Origin: a bacterium
GTDB lineage: Bacteria > Gemmatimonadota > Glassbacteria > GWA2-58-10
Reading direction: 5' to 3'
NCBI GenBank assembly: GCA_021372515.1
Contig: JAJFUG010000057.1
Location: 14,294-78,293 of the forward strand
Length of the DNA: 64,000 bases
The notes beneath the pieces are model-generated. The model worked only from the letters and a program-made list of their open reading frames with translations, was not told the origin of the DNA and searched no databases. The position numbers and the translations under genes are program-made. Each line of letters opens with the position of its first letter. Position 1 is the first letter of the stretch. Below are positions 1 to 8,463 of this stretch, in pieces.

Positions 1-85
1 AAGGATTGGATCGCCTGAAGTATCTTTGATAACACCTGCTTTTTATCTCTGCACGCTGACCTGCATCATATTTTCTGGAGGCCCC

Positions 86-475
86 ATGCGTTATGCTGTT
101 GCGGTCTTCGCTCTCGCCCTTCTCTGTGGATGTGTCTCGGCTCAGGTGACAATGCTCGGGGGAAATCAGAAGCTTGCTGCTATCGCTCCTGAGCAAGTAC
201 AGGTTTTTATGAGCCCCAATGACATTTCTGTACCATACGACAAGGTTGCGGTCATTCATGCCCAGGGAGGATCAGGTTTCACTACAGAACAGGGTATGAT
301 CAAGAAAGCGCAGAAGGAAGCTGCAAAGATCGGGGCTAACGGCATTATCGTAGAAACTATTAAAGAGCCATCTTCTGGAGCGAAAGTCGCAGGAGCAATT
401 TTTGGAATCCAACCAGAACGCCGTGGTCAGATTACGGCGATAAGGCTTAAAGAGAAGCCGGCCGATCCTAAATAA
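86..475 (+). CDS. Small lipoprotein, DUF4156-like
   Basis: A 129-aa protein. The start at 86 is chosen because TGGAGG lies just upstream and because it puts a lipoprotein signal at the N-terminus (hydrophobic stretch, then LALLCGC with the acylated Cys near residue 14). The open frame runs back to 26 but those residues look untranslated. The mature part contains a segment with AQKEAAKIGANGIIV, a pattern seen in small bacterial lipoproteins of the DUF4156/YbjQ-like kind that predict an alpha/beta fold. It would sit in the inner or outer membrane. As the first visible cargo gene it may be a lysogenic-conversion gene, but no function can be named. Confidence 0.65.
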   Translation: MRYAVAVFALALLCGCVSAQVTMLGGNQKLAAIAPEQVQVFMSPNDISVPYDKVAVIHAQGGSGFTTEQGMIKKAQKEAAKIGANGIIVETIKEPSSGAKVAGAIFGIQPERRGQITAIRLKEKPADPK

Positions 476-543
476 TCATTCTTCCCAGGCAGGATTAATC
501 GGAATAGGCGATTTCCCGGAAATCGCCAGGATGGGTTCTCGAT

Positions 544-1242
544 ATGGGAATCAAAGAGTTCTTCTCAGCCAAACCTCCCAAGAAGCAGCCAAAGCCACCC
601 ATTCCACTTGATGATCAAAACCAGCCACCCGCTCAGATTAATGCGGCTCGCGTAGGCGACCGCACTGCCGATGAACTGCTCGGTATTTGTAAGGGGCTCA
701 TGGCCGACGGCGTAATCAATCAGCAGGAAGCTCTTTATCTAAAGACGTGGCTGACTTCCAATCGAGAGTATACTGATAGCTGGGTTGTCCGGCGCATTGA
801 TAGCCGAGTCTCACAAATGCTTGAAGACGGGAAGCTCGATTCATCAGAAAGCAAAGAGCTTTTCAGGCTGCTTGGGCAGATTACCGGAGAACAGAGCATC
901 ACCGAATCTGTAGCCAGCTTCACAACCTCTCTCCCGATAGACAACCCTCCCCCAATGATCGAGTATCCTGGGAAAATCTTTTGCCTCACCGGCAATTTCG
1001 CCTATGCCACTCGGCCGTTCTGCGAACAGGAAATCCTCGACAGGGGAGGCGAGACGAAAAACACGATCAGCAAGAAGGTCAATTATCTCGTGGTGGGTTG
1101 CATCGGTAGCCGAGACTGGATTCACTCGACGTACGGCAGGAAGATCGAGAAAGTCATCCAGCTTAAAGAAAGCGGTTGTAGGATTGCGGTCGTATGTGAA
1201 GATTACTGGGTTGACTCTCTGACTGATTATTTACCTAAATAA
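544..1242 (+). CDS. BRCT-domain protein
   Basis: A 232-aa protein. The first 35 residues are Pro/Lys/Gln-rich and probably disordered. Residues about 38-115 are predicted helical, with ELLGICKGLMADGVINQQEA resembling a TerB-like or EF-hand-like helical segment. Residues about 140-228 look like a BRCT domain of the type found at the end of NAD-dependent DNA ligase: GKIFCLTGNF, then RGGETKNTISKKVNYLVVG and a terminal W in EDYWVDSL. BRCT domains bind DNA ends or phosphopeptides. No ligase or nuclease catalytic domain is attached. Its partner and role are unknown; a role in phage or host DNA metabolism is a guess from the domain alone. Confidence 0.75.
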   Translation: MGIKEFFSAKPPKKQPKPPIPLDDQNQPPAQINAARVGDRTADELLGICKGLMADGVINQQEALYLKTWLTSNREYTDSWVVRRIDSRVSQMLEDGKLDSSESKELFRLLGQITGEQSITESVASFTTSLPIDNPPPMIEYPGKIFCLTGNFAYATRPFCEQEILDRGGETKNTISKKVNYLVVGCIGSRDWIHSTYGRKIEKVIQLKESGCRIAVVCEDYWVDSLTDYLPK

Positions 1243-1273
1243 GCAACGGCGGCATTAAAAAAGGAATCCGAAA

Positions 1274-1738
1274 ATGGCAACAACAAATTATTTAGCATCG
1301 TTTTCAATTGCTGTTATAGCTGGTATCGTTGCTATGATTATGTATCTATTATTGAAAGAGGTTTATATAAAAATAATTCGCCCTGAGATTGAAAATCTAT
1401 CGTACAAAGGAGCGATGATAGAGGGCAAATGGTCAGCCAAGTGCAATTATGAAGCTGGACCAAGCGAAGAAACATGGGAAATAAAAAGAATGGGACACCA
1501 CATTAAGGGCATTATAAACGTTATACAAGGAACCGATAAAGGCACCACATGGGATATTGAAGGCGACATATTTAACGATCTTGTTACAATTGTATATTCA
1601 GATCACAATAAAAGAAAGATAGATCGCGGGTGCTTTGCGTTGTATATTTCAGATTATGGTGACAAGTTGAAAGGGATTCAAACTTACTATGCCGGAAAAG
1701 AAGAGTTCAAATCTACTACATATGAATGTGTCCGATAA
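1274..1738 (+). CDS. Single-pass membrane protein of unknown function
   Basis: A 154-aa protein. AAGGA lies upstream of the ATG. Residues about 8-27 form one transmembrane helix (FSIAVIAGIVAMIMYLLLKE), followed by a charged segment and a soluble domain of about 110 residues rich in predicted beta strands (GKWSAKCNYEAG, ETWEIKRMGHHIKGIINV). The strand-rich part resembles lipocalin- or SMODS-associated-like domains that compare a polar ligand, but I cannot place it in a family. The gene is clearly AT-rich compared with the phage structural genes and with 2392-3159, which points to separate acquisition. Gene neighbourhood suggests accessory or defence cargo. Confidence 0.6.
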   Translation: MATTNYLASFSIAVIAGIVAMIMYLLLKEVYIKIIRPEIENLSYKGAMIEGKWSAKCNYEAGPSEETWEIKRMGHHIKGIINVIQGTDKGTTWDIEGDIFNDLVTIVYSDHNKRKIDRGCFALYISDYGDKLKGIQTYYAGKEEFKSTTYECVR

Positions 1739-1863
1739 TCAATTTTTACGTTCATTGATAAGATAACATGCATTGTTCCACAAGGTTCGAGACATAACCG
1801 AAGACCCACTCCGCCAGGCCGATGGAGAGATGCCTTTATATTTATGATACATCAGGATGATAG

Positions 1864-2334
1864 ATGACAATCACAGAAAAAATAAGCATTGGATTGTTGA
1901 TTATACAAATCATCACGTTTGTCGCTATCCTGGCGACATTAATCGTCTATTATCGTCAACTTCGTACTATGGAAGCACAGCTGAGAGCCTCTTCAGGAGC
2001 AAACTCCCGACTCTTGCATGTCGAACTAATCAAGTTGGCAATTGATAAACCTGATTTGCTCCGTGTTTGGCATGCAAATCACTCAGAGCTTTCATTGGAA
2101 GACTTCAGGGCACATCTCTTTGTAAATCTCCACCTTTCAAACCTCGAAGCTTTCTTAGCACAAAAGGCGTTCACGAAGGAAGAGGTGGAAATAGCACTGA
2201 AGCATCATTCAGCGAACCCATACTATCGTGCGTTTTGGCATAGAGTAAGTAAACAGCAATGCGGGTGGCGCGATTCAAAAGATGAGAACACGCAATGGTT
2301 TTGTCGTCTATGTGATCGTATTTTTGCAATCTGA
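1864..2334 (+). CDS. Membrane-anchored small protein, DUF6082-like
   Basis: A 156-aa protein. AGGA sits about 6 bases before the ATG. An N-terminal transmembrane helix at residues 8-28 (LLIIQIITFVAILATLIVYY) leads into RQLRTMEAQLRASSGANS and then a helical domain with LIKLAIDKPDLLRVW and FVNLHLSNLEAFL. This layout resembles small membrane proteins grouped as DUF6082, of unknown function. A second open frame at 1857-2045 overlaps it but shows no such pattern. Neighbouring genes at 1274 and 3207 are also membrane-anchored, so the block may act at the cell envelope, for example in superinfection exclusion. That is inference. Confidence 0.6.
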   Translation: MTITEKISIGLLIIQIITFVAILATLIVYYRQLRTMEAQLRASSGANSRLLHVELIKLAIDKPDLLRVWHANHSELSLEDFRAHLFVNLHLSNLEAFLAQKAFTKEEVEIALKHHSANPYYRAFWHRVSKQQCGWRDSKDENTQWFCRLCDRIFAI

Positions 2335-2391
2335 GGGATTCAATAATATAAACAAGCGTTTAATCCAAAAGTCTACGAACTTAAAAATCAA

Positions 2392-3159
2392 ATGCCCTTC
2401 CCTAAAGTCCGTGTCATAACCGCCGACCTCCTTACCCAGGCCGGAATCACCTCTCCACCGATAGACCCTGCTCAAGTCGCAGCGTTTTTAGGGATTTTGA
2501 TTGAGACACGGCCCGGATATCCGGCTCTCTCCGGCATTGAGCAGGATGGGCCGCAGACTCGCATCATCATTCGTGCCGGACTGCGGCCCGAGCGGCAGCA
2601 CTTCCTCGTGGCGCACGAGGTCGGGCATGTGTACTGGCAGGACAATGAGCATCATCGCGGTGATCCGTCTCTCGGCGGACGCCTCGAATACTTTTGCAAC
2701 AAGTTCGCCAGCTTGATGCTGCTGCCTTTCGAATGGTTCAACGCGGACGCAGCCGAGACCGGCCATGATCTCTTCGCCCTGAAGCGCATCTATTCGACCG
2801 CCTCCAATCAGCTGATCGCGCGTCGGATCGTTAGCCTGCGCCCGGCTATCGCAACCGTGTTCGATGACGACGGCAAGGAGAAGCGAGTCACGGAGAGATT
2901 CAACGGCTCCGGCCCCCAGGACAAGAAGCTCACCAAAGCCGAGAGCCAGGTAATCAAGGAAGTCTGCGGGACAGGTTCGGTGATCGAGAACATCGGCACG
3001 ATCAAAGAGAAGGGGCAGTTCGTCCGAGTGAAGGTCAAGGGCTACCCGATCTTCGAAAACGGCTGGAAGAGAGTTATCACGTTCATGGAGCCGGAAGAGA
3101 CTGCCGGATTCGAAGACGGAGAGTTTGAAGGAGATATCTATCCGTTTCCGGAGTACTGA
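2392..3159 (+). CDS. ImmA/IrrE-family metallopeptidase
   Basis: A 255-aa protein. The zinc site HEVGH is at residues 75-79 and the family's downstream Glu region EYFCNKFASLMLLP begins near residue 99, which together define the ImmA/IrrE peptidase domain (residues about 10-130). The C-terminal 120 residues are of unknown type. Known members cleave phage or ICE repressors (ImmA on ImmR) or act in DNA-damage signalling (IrrE). No repressor gene lies beside it in the window; one may lie to the left. The gene is GC-rich while its neighbours on both sides are AT-rich, so the cargo block is a mosaic. No clear ribosome binding site precedes the ATG. Confidence 0.8.
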   Translation: MPFPKVRVITADLLTQAGITSPPIDPAQVAAFLGILIETRPGYPALSGIEQDGPQTRIIIRAGLRPERQHFLVAHEVGHVYWQDNEHHRGDPSLGGRLEYFCNKFASLMLLPFEWFNADAAETGHDLFALKRIYSTASNQLIARRIVSLRPAIATVFDDDGKEKRVTERFNGSGPQDKKLTKAESQVIKEVCGTGSVIENIGTIKEKGQFVRVKVKGYPIFENGWKRVITFMEPEETAGFEDGEFEGDIYPFPEY

Positions 3160-3206
3160 TATTATCTGAGTCAACCATCAATTCTTCACCAAGTGGAGCG
3201 CTGCAT

Positions 3207-4085
3207 ATGAGAAAGGTTGAGTTGGATAAACAGTCTATACTTTATTACATCAGTCTTGTTGGTGGAATTGCATCTATATGTTCCCTCGTCTATTCCATTG
3301 CAAGTATTGCTGCTATCGACGAGCAAAGAAATGTCAGATATATGATTACCGCTTCAATTATTTACATTTTTGCTTTATTCTGTCTTCAGTTCTATATGAT
3401 GTTTAAAATGAATAAATTGTCTTGTGAAAATTTAAAAGCCAAGAGCATTCTTTCGAAACTCGATTCATTAAAGAGAAGTTACCAAGAAATACACAGCATT
3501 AGCCATCAATTTAGAGACTGCATGATGGAAAATAAGACAACAGACGTTGAAGCATACAAGTCTTTTTGTATTAGCGTATTGGATAATACAAGAACTCTTT
3601 TTCAAGATGTGCATGGAGTGCGTTGCTCTACTTGTATTAAGATTTATTCTAAGAATGAAAACGCGCTTTGGACATTTGTCAGGGATTCAGGCAGCATAGC
3701 AAATAGATCGCTTTTTGATAACCAACATCCTGTCACTTTGGTTTCGGATAATACTGCTTCTATGCAGATTATAGAAGCACATCAGCCGCACTATCTTTCT
3801 AACGACTTAGAACAAGAAGTAGAGGCGGGTAGATATATTAATAATCGATCAGATTGGAAAAGGTATTATCTCAGTACTATTTGCTTGCCAATTAGATATT
3901 TTAACCCCAAAACAAAGGATATTAGCTTAATCGGGTTGTTGTGCATTGACTCGCATGAAAGGAATCATTTCGACGAAGACTATAGTATTCAAATGGGAGC
4001 TTGTATAACCGATATGATCTATCCTTATTTGCATCGGTTCGATTTTGAAAAGTATCATTCCTCTCAGGATGGAAATTCTCTGTGA
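3207..4085 (+). CDS. Two-helix membrane protein with a GAF-like domain
   Basis: A 292-aa, AT-rich gene with GGAG eight bases before the ATG. Residues about 12-35 and 45-68 form two transmembrane helices (ISLVGGIASICSLVYSIASI; ITASIIYIFALFCLQFYMMF). A short helical linker follows, then residues about 110-285 that read like a GAF sensor domain: DNTRTLFQDVHGVRCSTCIK, a central loop, and ISLIGLLCIDSHERNHFDED, the typical GAF ending with (L)IGLLCIDS. GAF domains bind small ligands or mediate dimer signalling. No effector domain is attached, so it could pair with another protein. Similar two-TM plus GAF proteins occur in defence islands, but that link is only an impression. Confidence 0.6.
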   Translation: MRKVELDKQSILYYISLVGGIASICSLVYSIASIAAIDEQRNVRYMITASIIYIFALFCLQFYMMFKMNKLSCENLKAKSILSKLDSLKRSYQEIHSISHQFRDCMMENKTTDVEAYKSFCISVLDNTRTLFQDVHGVRCSTCIKIYSKNENALWTFVRDSGSIANRSLFDNQHPVTLVSDNTASMQIIEAHQPHYLSNDLEQEVEAGRYINNRSDWKRYYLSTICLPIRYFNPKTKDISLIGLLCIDSHERNHFDEDYSIQMGACITDMIYPYLHRFDFEKYHSSQDGNSL

Positions 4086-4125
4086 TATAAGATGTTTGAA
4101 AAGCATAAAAAATAATGGTTTGGAC

Positions 4126-4365
4126 ATGATGATTGATATTCCTTCTCCACCGGCCAATCTTTCGCCGACCGCCCTCTTCTTCTGGAAGAGGAACGCCGAC
4201 CGGCTCCGGCGCTGGGCACAGACTCCGAAAGCTTTCCGCGCTCCGGCCTGGGCGTTGGAAAGATTCTGCCGTGAGCTGGTGCATATGCAGGAACACGAGG
4301 ATATGACTGAGGTCGGAGGGCTACTGAGAGATTTCATGAAGGATGGGCGGAATGGCAGATCGTAA
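4126..4365 (+). CDS. Small hypothetical protein
   Basis: About 79 residues, starting MMIDIPSPPANLSPTALFF. The ATG at 4126 or 4129 is preferred because the frame upstream overlaps the AT-rich gene before it and reads as non-coding. The body is helical and charged (FWKRNADRLRRWAQTPKAFR, WALERFCRELVHMQEHEDM). It is GC-rich in contrast to its two neighbours. No family is recognised. The ribosome binding site is weak, so the gene is only moderately supported. Confidence 0.45.
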   Translation: MMIDIPSPPANLSPTALFFWKRNADRLRRWAQTPKAFRAPAWALERFCRELVHMQEHEDMTEVGGLLRDFMKDGRNGRS

Positions 4366-4390
4366 CCAACTCTGAACTCAAGAGGATACC

Positions 4391-5092
4391 ATGCCAGAAA
4401 CAGAAGAAATTGCTAAAGCTGTACAAGAAGCTGCCAAGCTCGGAAATGTTTCCATCGACACAGTACAAAAAATTGGAGGATTTATTGCGAAAGTTTTCAA
4501 GGAACCTTTTGCTGAATTGTCAGGAATTGTTACAGATAGGCTCAAGTTTATTCGATGGCAGAGATTATTAAAGATGGTTGATGATGTTAATAGAAAATTG
4601 ACAGAAAAAGGAATCACGAATACCCGCGCCGTTCCGCCGAAGCTTGCCCTCCCTATCTTTGAAGAAAGCAGCCTTGAAGAGGACGATAATCTTCACTCCC
4701 TTTGGAGTAATCTTCTTGCGAACGCGATGGACCCTAATTTTGATAACGAAATAAGATATGGGTATGTTGAAATGATAAAGAATATCACTCCTACCGAAGC
4801 GCAGATTTTAAAATGCATTTATGATCAATTGAATCTGCATGGATTGCTCGACGATACATTGTCTATTGTTAAAGATAACTGGATATCCAAATATGATTTA
4901 TTAAAATTTGTAAATATAGACGATAATGCCTATGAAGTGAGCATGTCAAACCTAATGCGAATACAATGCATCAGCCTTTTAAAGCAAAGTACAAATGCTG
5001 GTCTTGGTCCTTTCATATCAAAAACTATGGAATTAGAGACGTTTGCTTTAACACCGTTAGGCTTAAAATTTATAGAAGCTTGTATTAATTAA
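4391..5092 (+). CDS. Abi-alpha family (DUF4393) protein
   Basis: A 233-aa protein with AGAGG before the ATG. Three pieces match the Abi-alpha/DUF4393 pattern: FIAKVFKEPFAELSGIVTD (residues about 34-52), DRLKFIRWQRLLKMVDDVNR (52-71), and LALPIFEESSLEEDDNLHSLWSNLLANAMD (about 86-115). The C-terminal half is winged-helix-like. The family is named for its link to abortive infection, but its mechanism is not settled. Placement in prophage cargo fits a role in blocking competing phages. It is AT-rich compared with the phage operon and ends only 6 bases from the end of the converging late operon. Confidence 0.75.
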   Translation: MPETEEIAKAVQEAAKLGNVSIDTVQKIGGFIAKVFKEPFAELSGIVTDRLKFIRWQRLLKMVDDVNRKLTEKGITNTRAVPPKLALPIFEESSLEEDDNLHSLWSNLLANAMDPNFDNEIRYGYVEMIKNITPTEAQILKCIYDQLNLHGLLDDTLSIVKDNWISKYDLLKFVNIDDNAYEVSMSNLMRIQCISLLKQSTNAGLGPFISKTMELETFALTPLGLKFIEACIN

Positions 5093-5097
5093 CATCA

Positions 5098-5346
5098 TCA
5101 ACTAATCTCCCATAGGTACTGCTCCTTCGCCTGGATGAAGCGATTCATCAGCTCCTGCTTCTGCTCTCCGGTCAGGCCGGACATGTCCTGAGCGTACTCG
5201 TGGCGCCACTGACGTATCTGTGCCTTGAGCGGATTCGTGGCGTACTCGGTGATCAGTTCATCCACGGTTTTCCCGGCATTGGTGGCCAGGCGGGCCAGCT
5301 CTGCTTCCTCCCAATCATCGAGTAGAATCGTATGATTAACAGGCAT
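5098..5346 (-). CDS. Small phage protein, last gene of the late operon
   Basis: 82 residues, starting MPVNHTILLDDWEEAELARL. The ATG at 5346 is preceded by GGAGGGG at good spacing; an in-frame ATG at 5358 is part of that ribosome binding site. The sequence is helical and charged (LTGEQKQELMNRFIQAKEQY), similar in size and layout to small proteins found after tail fibre genes, where tail-fibre chaperones are common. No family is recognised with certainty. It converges with the Abi-alpha gene, leaving almost no space for a terminator. Confidence 0.65.
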   Translation of the reverse strand: MPVNHTILLDDWEEAELARLATNAGKTVDELITEYATNPLKAQIRQWRHEYAQDMSGLTGEQKQELMNRFIQAKEQYLWEIS

Positions 5347-5357
5347 ATTCCCCTCCA

Positions 5358-6209
5358 TTACGTTTCAAGATTCTGGTACATCCCAACTGCTCCCGAAAAA
5401 CTGATCGTTGTGGTATCCAGTTGTGCGGCCCTGATTGAAAGTCTTGTGCCACTCGCTACCTTGATCGGTATTGAACAGGGAAAAATAATCGGATAACTAT
5501 CACCAGTAGCTGAATTTTTCTCTGTTCTGAACGAACACCTCATAATCGTCGTTTCTGCTCCTGCCCCCCCTTTTCCAAGCTCGACAACACATTGCGCTAT
5601 CCAAGACGTGCCTGAAGAGAAAAGAGTAACCACAAGATGAGATATCCATGAATCGGCCGAAACTGAAGCATCGAGCTGTTGCCATGCAGAAAACGAACCA
5701 CTCGTACCAACGTTTGCCGGAGACGTTATATTAGGCGTCCCGCTGGTCCCATCCTCTACAATAGTCCCATTCGCTGTAGCTGCTGATGCTGAGGACTTTA
5801 CGGCAAAGGAGGTAGGCAGAGTATCGATTTTATCGCGTAATGCCTTGAGCGAATGTGAACCACTGCTAAAACCGCTGCCAGCCATACTATCCAGCAGAGC
5901 GCGCAGGAATCTCAGCGCGTCGGTGCCGCTGCTGAATCCGCTGCCAGACATGCTATCCAGCAAATCCCTGAGCGCCTCGAGTGAATCCGTCGCACGACTG
6001 AAGGTGCGGTTCGTGTCCTTGTTCAGGATGTCGCGCAGACTCCCGGCTGTGGGCGTAGCCGGCACCTGTGTATCGAGCAGGGCATCGAGCCGTTCGCGAA
6101 GCGCCTCAAGGCTGTCGGTGTCAGGGTTGTAGCTCGGCGCGGTTGTCTTCTGCATCAGCCGCCGGACGTTGCTCTGCAGCCAGGACAGGACTCCAAGACT
6201 CCCGATCAT
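5358..6209 (-). CDS. Tail tip/fibre protein with tandem helical repeats
   Basis: A 283-aa protein with GAGGATG upstream of its ATG. Residues 28-130 carry four diverged copies of a unit reading TDSLEALRDLLDSMSGSGFS (starts near 30, 73, 95 and 118), predicted to form a trimeric helical stalk. Residues about 135-283 are beta-rich (SAWQQLDASVSADSWISHLV; ISFSGAVGMYQNLET) and resemble a receptor-binding or knob domain. The unit is a known kind of repeat in phage tail proteins of siphoviruses. Its place after the tail hub genes supports a host-contact role. Which receptor it binds cannot be told. Confidence 0.65.
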   Translation of the reverse strand: MIGSLGVLSWLQSNVRRLMQKTTAPSYNPDTDSLEALRERLDALLDTQVPATPTAGSLRDILNKDTNRTFSRATDSLEALRDLLDSMSGSGFSSGTDALRFLRALLDSMAGSGFSSGSHSLKALRDKIDTLPTSFAVKSSASAATANGTIVEDGTSGTPNITSPANVGTSGSFSAWQQLDASVSADSWISHLVVTLFSSGTSWIAQCVVELGKGGAGAETTIMRCSFRTEKNSATGDSYPIIFPCSIPIKVASGTRLSIRAAQLDTTTISFSGAVGMYQNLET

Positions 6210-6219
6210 CGTTTCATCC

Positions 6220-6579
6220 TCAGGACAGGGTTCTCGCCACGGCAGTGATCTTGCCGCCGGTCCAGGTGTAGGTCTCGGTCAGGGTCTTCCCGAGCTTCCC
6301 GAAGACGGCCTGCACCTGGGTAAGCTGATCGTTTCCATCGTAGGTCAGGCTGATTGTACAGTCGATGTCCAGGCCCGCGTCGCCCTGGTTGTCCGTGATG
6401 ACGATCTGGCTCAGGAGGTCGCCGCTGGAACCGCCTGCGTAGGTCATGGCGAAATCGACTTTGTCACCGAGCTGCAGGCCCTCGACCGCCGCCTTGACTT
6501 CGGCCCGCAGGTTGTTGTACTGCCAGTCGTGAGCGTCGTCGACGCCGTCTTGGACATTGGCTGTCTTCTGGTAATCCAT
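6220..6579 (-). CDS. Small tail-region protein
   Basis: 119 residues. It begins MDYQKTANVQDGVDDAHDW and is rich in beta strands (VDFAMTYAGG, ISLTYDGNDQLTQVQAVFG, TETYTWTGGKI). This pattern occurs in phage tail tip accessory proteins that end in a strand-rich fold. It sits between two other small tail genes with spacings of 10 and 1 bases and so is co-translated with them. No named family is claimed. Confidence 0.65.
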   Translation of the reverse strand: MDYQKTANVQDGVDDAHDWQYNNLRAEVKAAVEGLQLGDKVDFAMTYAGGSSGDLLSQIVITDNQGDAGLDIDCTISLTYDGNDQLTQVQAVFGKLGKTLTETYTWTGGKITAVARTLS

Positions 6580-6580
6580 C

Positions 6581-7057
6581 TCAACTTTCCTTGAACCGGA
6601 TGGTGATCGACCCCGTCACCGTCATGGTGTAGGCGGCCGTCTTCGACACGTTGATCAGAGCGCGGTTGAACATGGTCCCGGACCCGGGCGTCCCGGTCGC
6701 GCCGTCCGCGAACACCGCGAACTCCTTCAGGTCGCCGTTGGCCTCCGAGGGCGAGAAGTAGGCCGAGTAGTTGACCCGGCTGCCGTCTCGGCTCAGGGTG
6801 GTCAAGGGCTTCCGAGCCAACTCGGCACCCAGGGTCGTGTCCCCCGCTGCCGGCGGCGTGGCGTCCGTCCCGACAGCCGCGTAGCCGACCGCGCAGTCGT
6901 TGCCCTCTCCGGCAAGCCGAGCGGCGATCAGTTCCAGGCCGCCGTTGACCACTCGGTTCCGGTAGCGCCGGACGATCTTCTCGCCGGTCTCGGCGTGCGT
7001 CAGGGTCACCTCGAGCTCGCCCACGATCTCGATTGCCTCTGTCACTCTCAGGCCCAT
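6581..7057 (-). CDS. Tail-region protein, tip or fibre attachment
   Basis: 158 residues, starting MGLRVTEAIEIVGELEVTL. The ATG at 7057 overlaps the end of the tail hub gene by 10 bases. The segment RRYRNRVVNGGLELIAARL followed by VGYAAVGTDATPPAAGDTTL is a familiar block in phage tail-fibre-like proteins, where the GTG/T-rich strand region packs into a collar. The C-terminus (TMTVTGSITIRFKES) is a beta strand. It probably links the hub to the tip protein encoded downstream. Confidence 0.65.
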   Translation of the reverse strand: MGLRVTEAIEIVGELEVTLTHAETGEKIVRRYRNRVVNGGLELIAARLAGEGNDCAVGYAAVGTDATPPAAGDTTLGAELARKPLTTLSRDGSRVNYSAYFSPSEANGDLKEFAVFADGATGTPGSGTMFNRALINVSKTAAYTMTVTGSITIRFKES

Positions 7058-8463
7058 GTGAAGAACCCCCACTTGGCCGAACCCCATTTCATGACCCGCG
7101 GATTGAGGACCACGGTCACGGTGTCCTCGAAGGTGATCACCTCGTCGATGTTCTCCACCAAGTCGATCACCTCGTCCTCGCGCAGTTCGATCCGGTTGAG
7201 CTTGGCGGCCAGGCCGCGCAGATAGTCCACGAGGTCGTACTGATTCGAAGCGAAGGACACCTCGTACTCGACAATCCCGCCCTGGCAGCCGATATCCACG
7301 GACTGGACCTGATAGTTGCCATTGAAGCTCTGACCGGCGCGGTTGACGACGACCGTCTGCCCGGCCCGGAAGCCGTGAACCAGCGTCTTGAACCCGCCCG
7401 AGAACACCGGCCTGGCGTAGGAGTTGAGTTCCACCATCGCGCGGTCGTGGGCCTCCTGAGTCGAGGACAACGTCTCGTCCTTGATGACGTGCTCGTACAC
7501 GCCGTCGCCGCCTTCCACCGCCGCAATCGCCGCCTGTGACTCGTAGTCGTTCACGTACACGATGACGGGCCTCTGGTAACGGTAGGTGAAGGACATCACC
7601 GTGCCGGCCGCCGGGGTAGTAGTCTTTCCCGGGTGCTCGGAGCAGCGGACGGAAGCCTCCTGGTAGTTCATCATGTAGTCGAAAGCGCCGTCGTCCGCGT
7701 CCAGGTTTTCGACTCCGATCGACACCGGCGCGCCATCGACTTCAAGACTCAACTCGGACGGCTTGTAGCCGAGCTTCCAGATTCGTTGTACGCCGTCGGC
7801 CACCTGACTTTCCGGGTACGGGTCCGACAGGCTGTAGCCGCCCCGGACGGTGATCCGGTTTCGCACCTGCGAATAATCCGGCGTGATGTTGAATCCCTGG
7901 ATCGCGTTGGCCAGGGCCGCGTCGCTCAACTCGACCGGGCCGAAGGACTTCTCGCGCTCGAAAAAGTGGATGTCCTTGTTCTCGTCGATGTACCACTCGT
8001 AGGACACCAGAGCCGCCAAGTCCTTGATGCACTGCGAGACCGGAACATAGTTGAAGTTGATCTTGTTGATCTTCCGGCCTTCCTCCACGTTCTCGGTCGT
8101 GAAGCCGAGGGCCGGATCGGTGAAGCTCGCCACCAGGTCTTCGATGATCTCACGGCAGGTCTTTTCCACGTATGAGCGCGCCACGAGCTTTCTGTCGAGC
8201 AGTCGCTGATAGTCCGAGCAGGTCACCAGGTATTGCGGCGTTTCGAGCGCAAAGGCGCTCTCCTGCACCGAGACGATTATCCCGCCGAAGAGCACCGCGC
8301 CGGTGGTGTCCAGGATCACCCGCACCTCCTGACCCACACCCGGGGCCGCGGCCGGAGCGATCAGGGTGAAGGTGGCCGAGTCCGGGTTGGAGTTTGCCAC
8401 ATTCGAGACGTGGATCCCGGTGGTCCGCACCTGCACCCCGTTCACTGTGACCGTCAGGCTCAT
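7048..8463 (-). CDS. Tail hub protein (gpD/gp44-like fold)
   Basis: 471 residues. The ATG overlaps the tape measure stop as ATGA. The first 100 residues (MSLTVTVNGVQVRTTGIHVS; SATFTLIAP; EVRVILDTTGAVLFGGIIVS) read like the first beta barrel of baseplate hub/late-control D proteins, and VTCSDYQRLLDRKLVARSYV followed by REIIEDLVASF is the typical second domain. A third part (RNRITVRGGYSLSDPYPESQ) and the late segment with NRAGQSFNGNYQVQSVDIG match hub proteins of siphoviruses with gpD-like hubs. It should form the trimeric ring below the tail tube where the tape measure ends. The last 30 residues are a family-typical tail ending KWGSAKWGFFTWA. Confidence 0.8.
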   Translation of the reverse strand: MSLTVTVNGVQVRTTGIHVSNVANSNPDSATFTLIAPAAAPGVGQEVRVILDTTGAVLFGGIIVSVQESAFALETPQYLVTCSDYQRLLDRKLVARSYVEKTCREIIEDLVASFTDPALGFTTENVEEGRKINKINFNYVPVSQCIKDLAALVSYEWYIDENKDIHFFEREKSFGPVELSDAALANAIQGFNITPDYSQVRNRITVRGGYSLSDPYPESQVADGVQRIWKLGYKPSELSLEVDGAPVSIGVENLDADDGAFDYMMNYQEASVRCSEHPGKTTTPAAGTVMSFTYRYQRPVIVYVNDYESQAAIAAVEGGDGVYEHVIKDETLSSTQEAHDRAMVELNSYARPVFSGGFKTLVHGFRAGQTVVVNRAGQSFNGNYQVQSVDIGCQGGIVEYEVSFASNQYDLVDYLRGLAAKLNRIELREDEVIDLVENIDEVITFEDTVTVVLNPRVMKWGSAKWGFFTWA

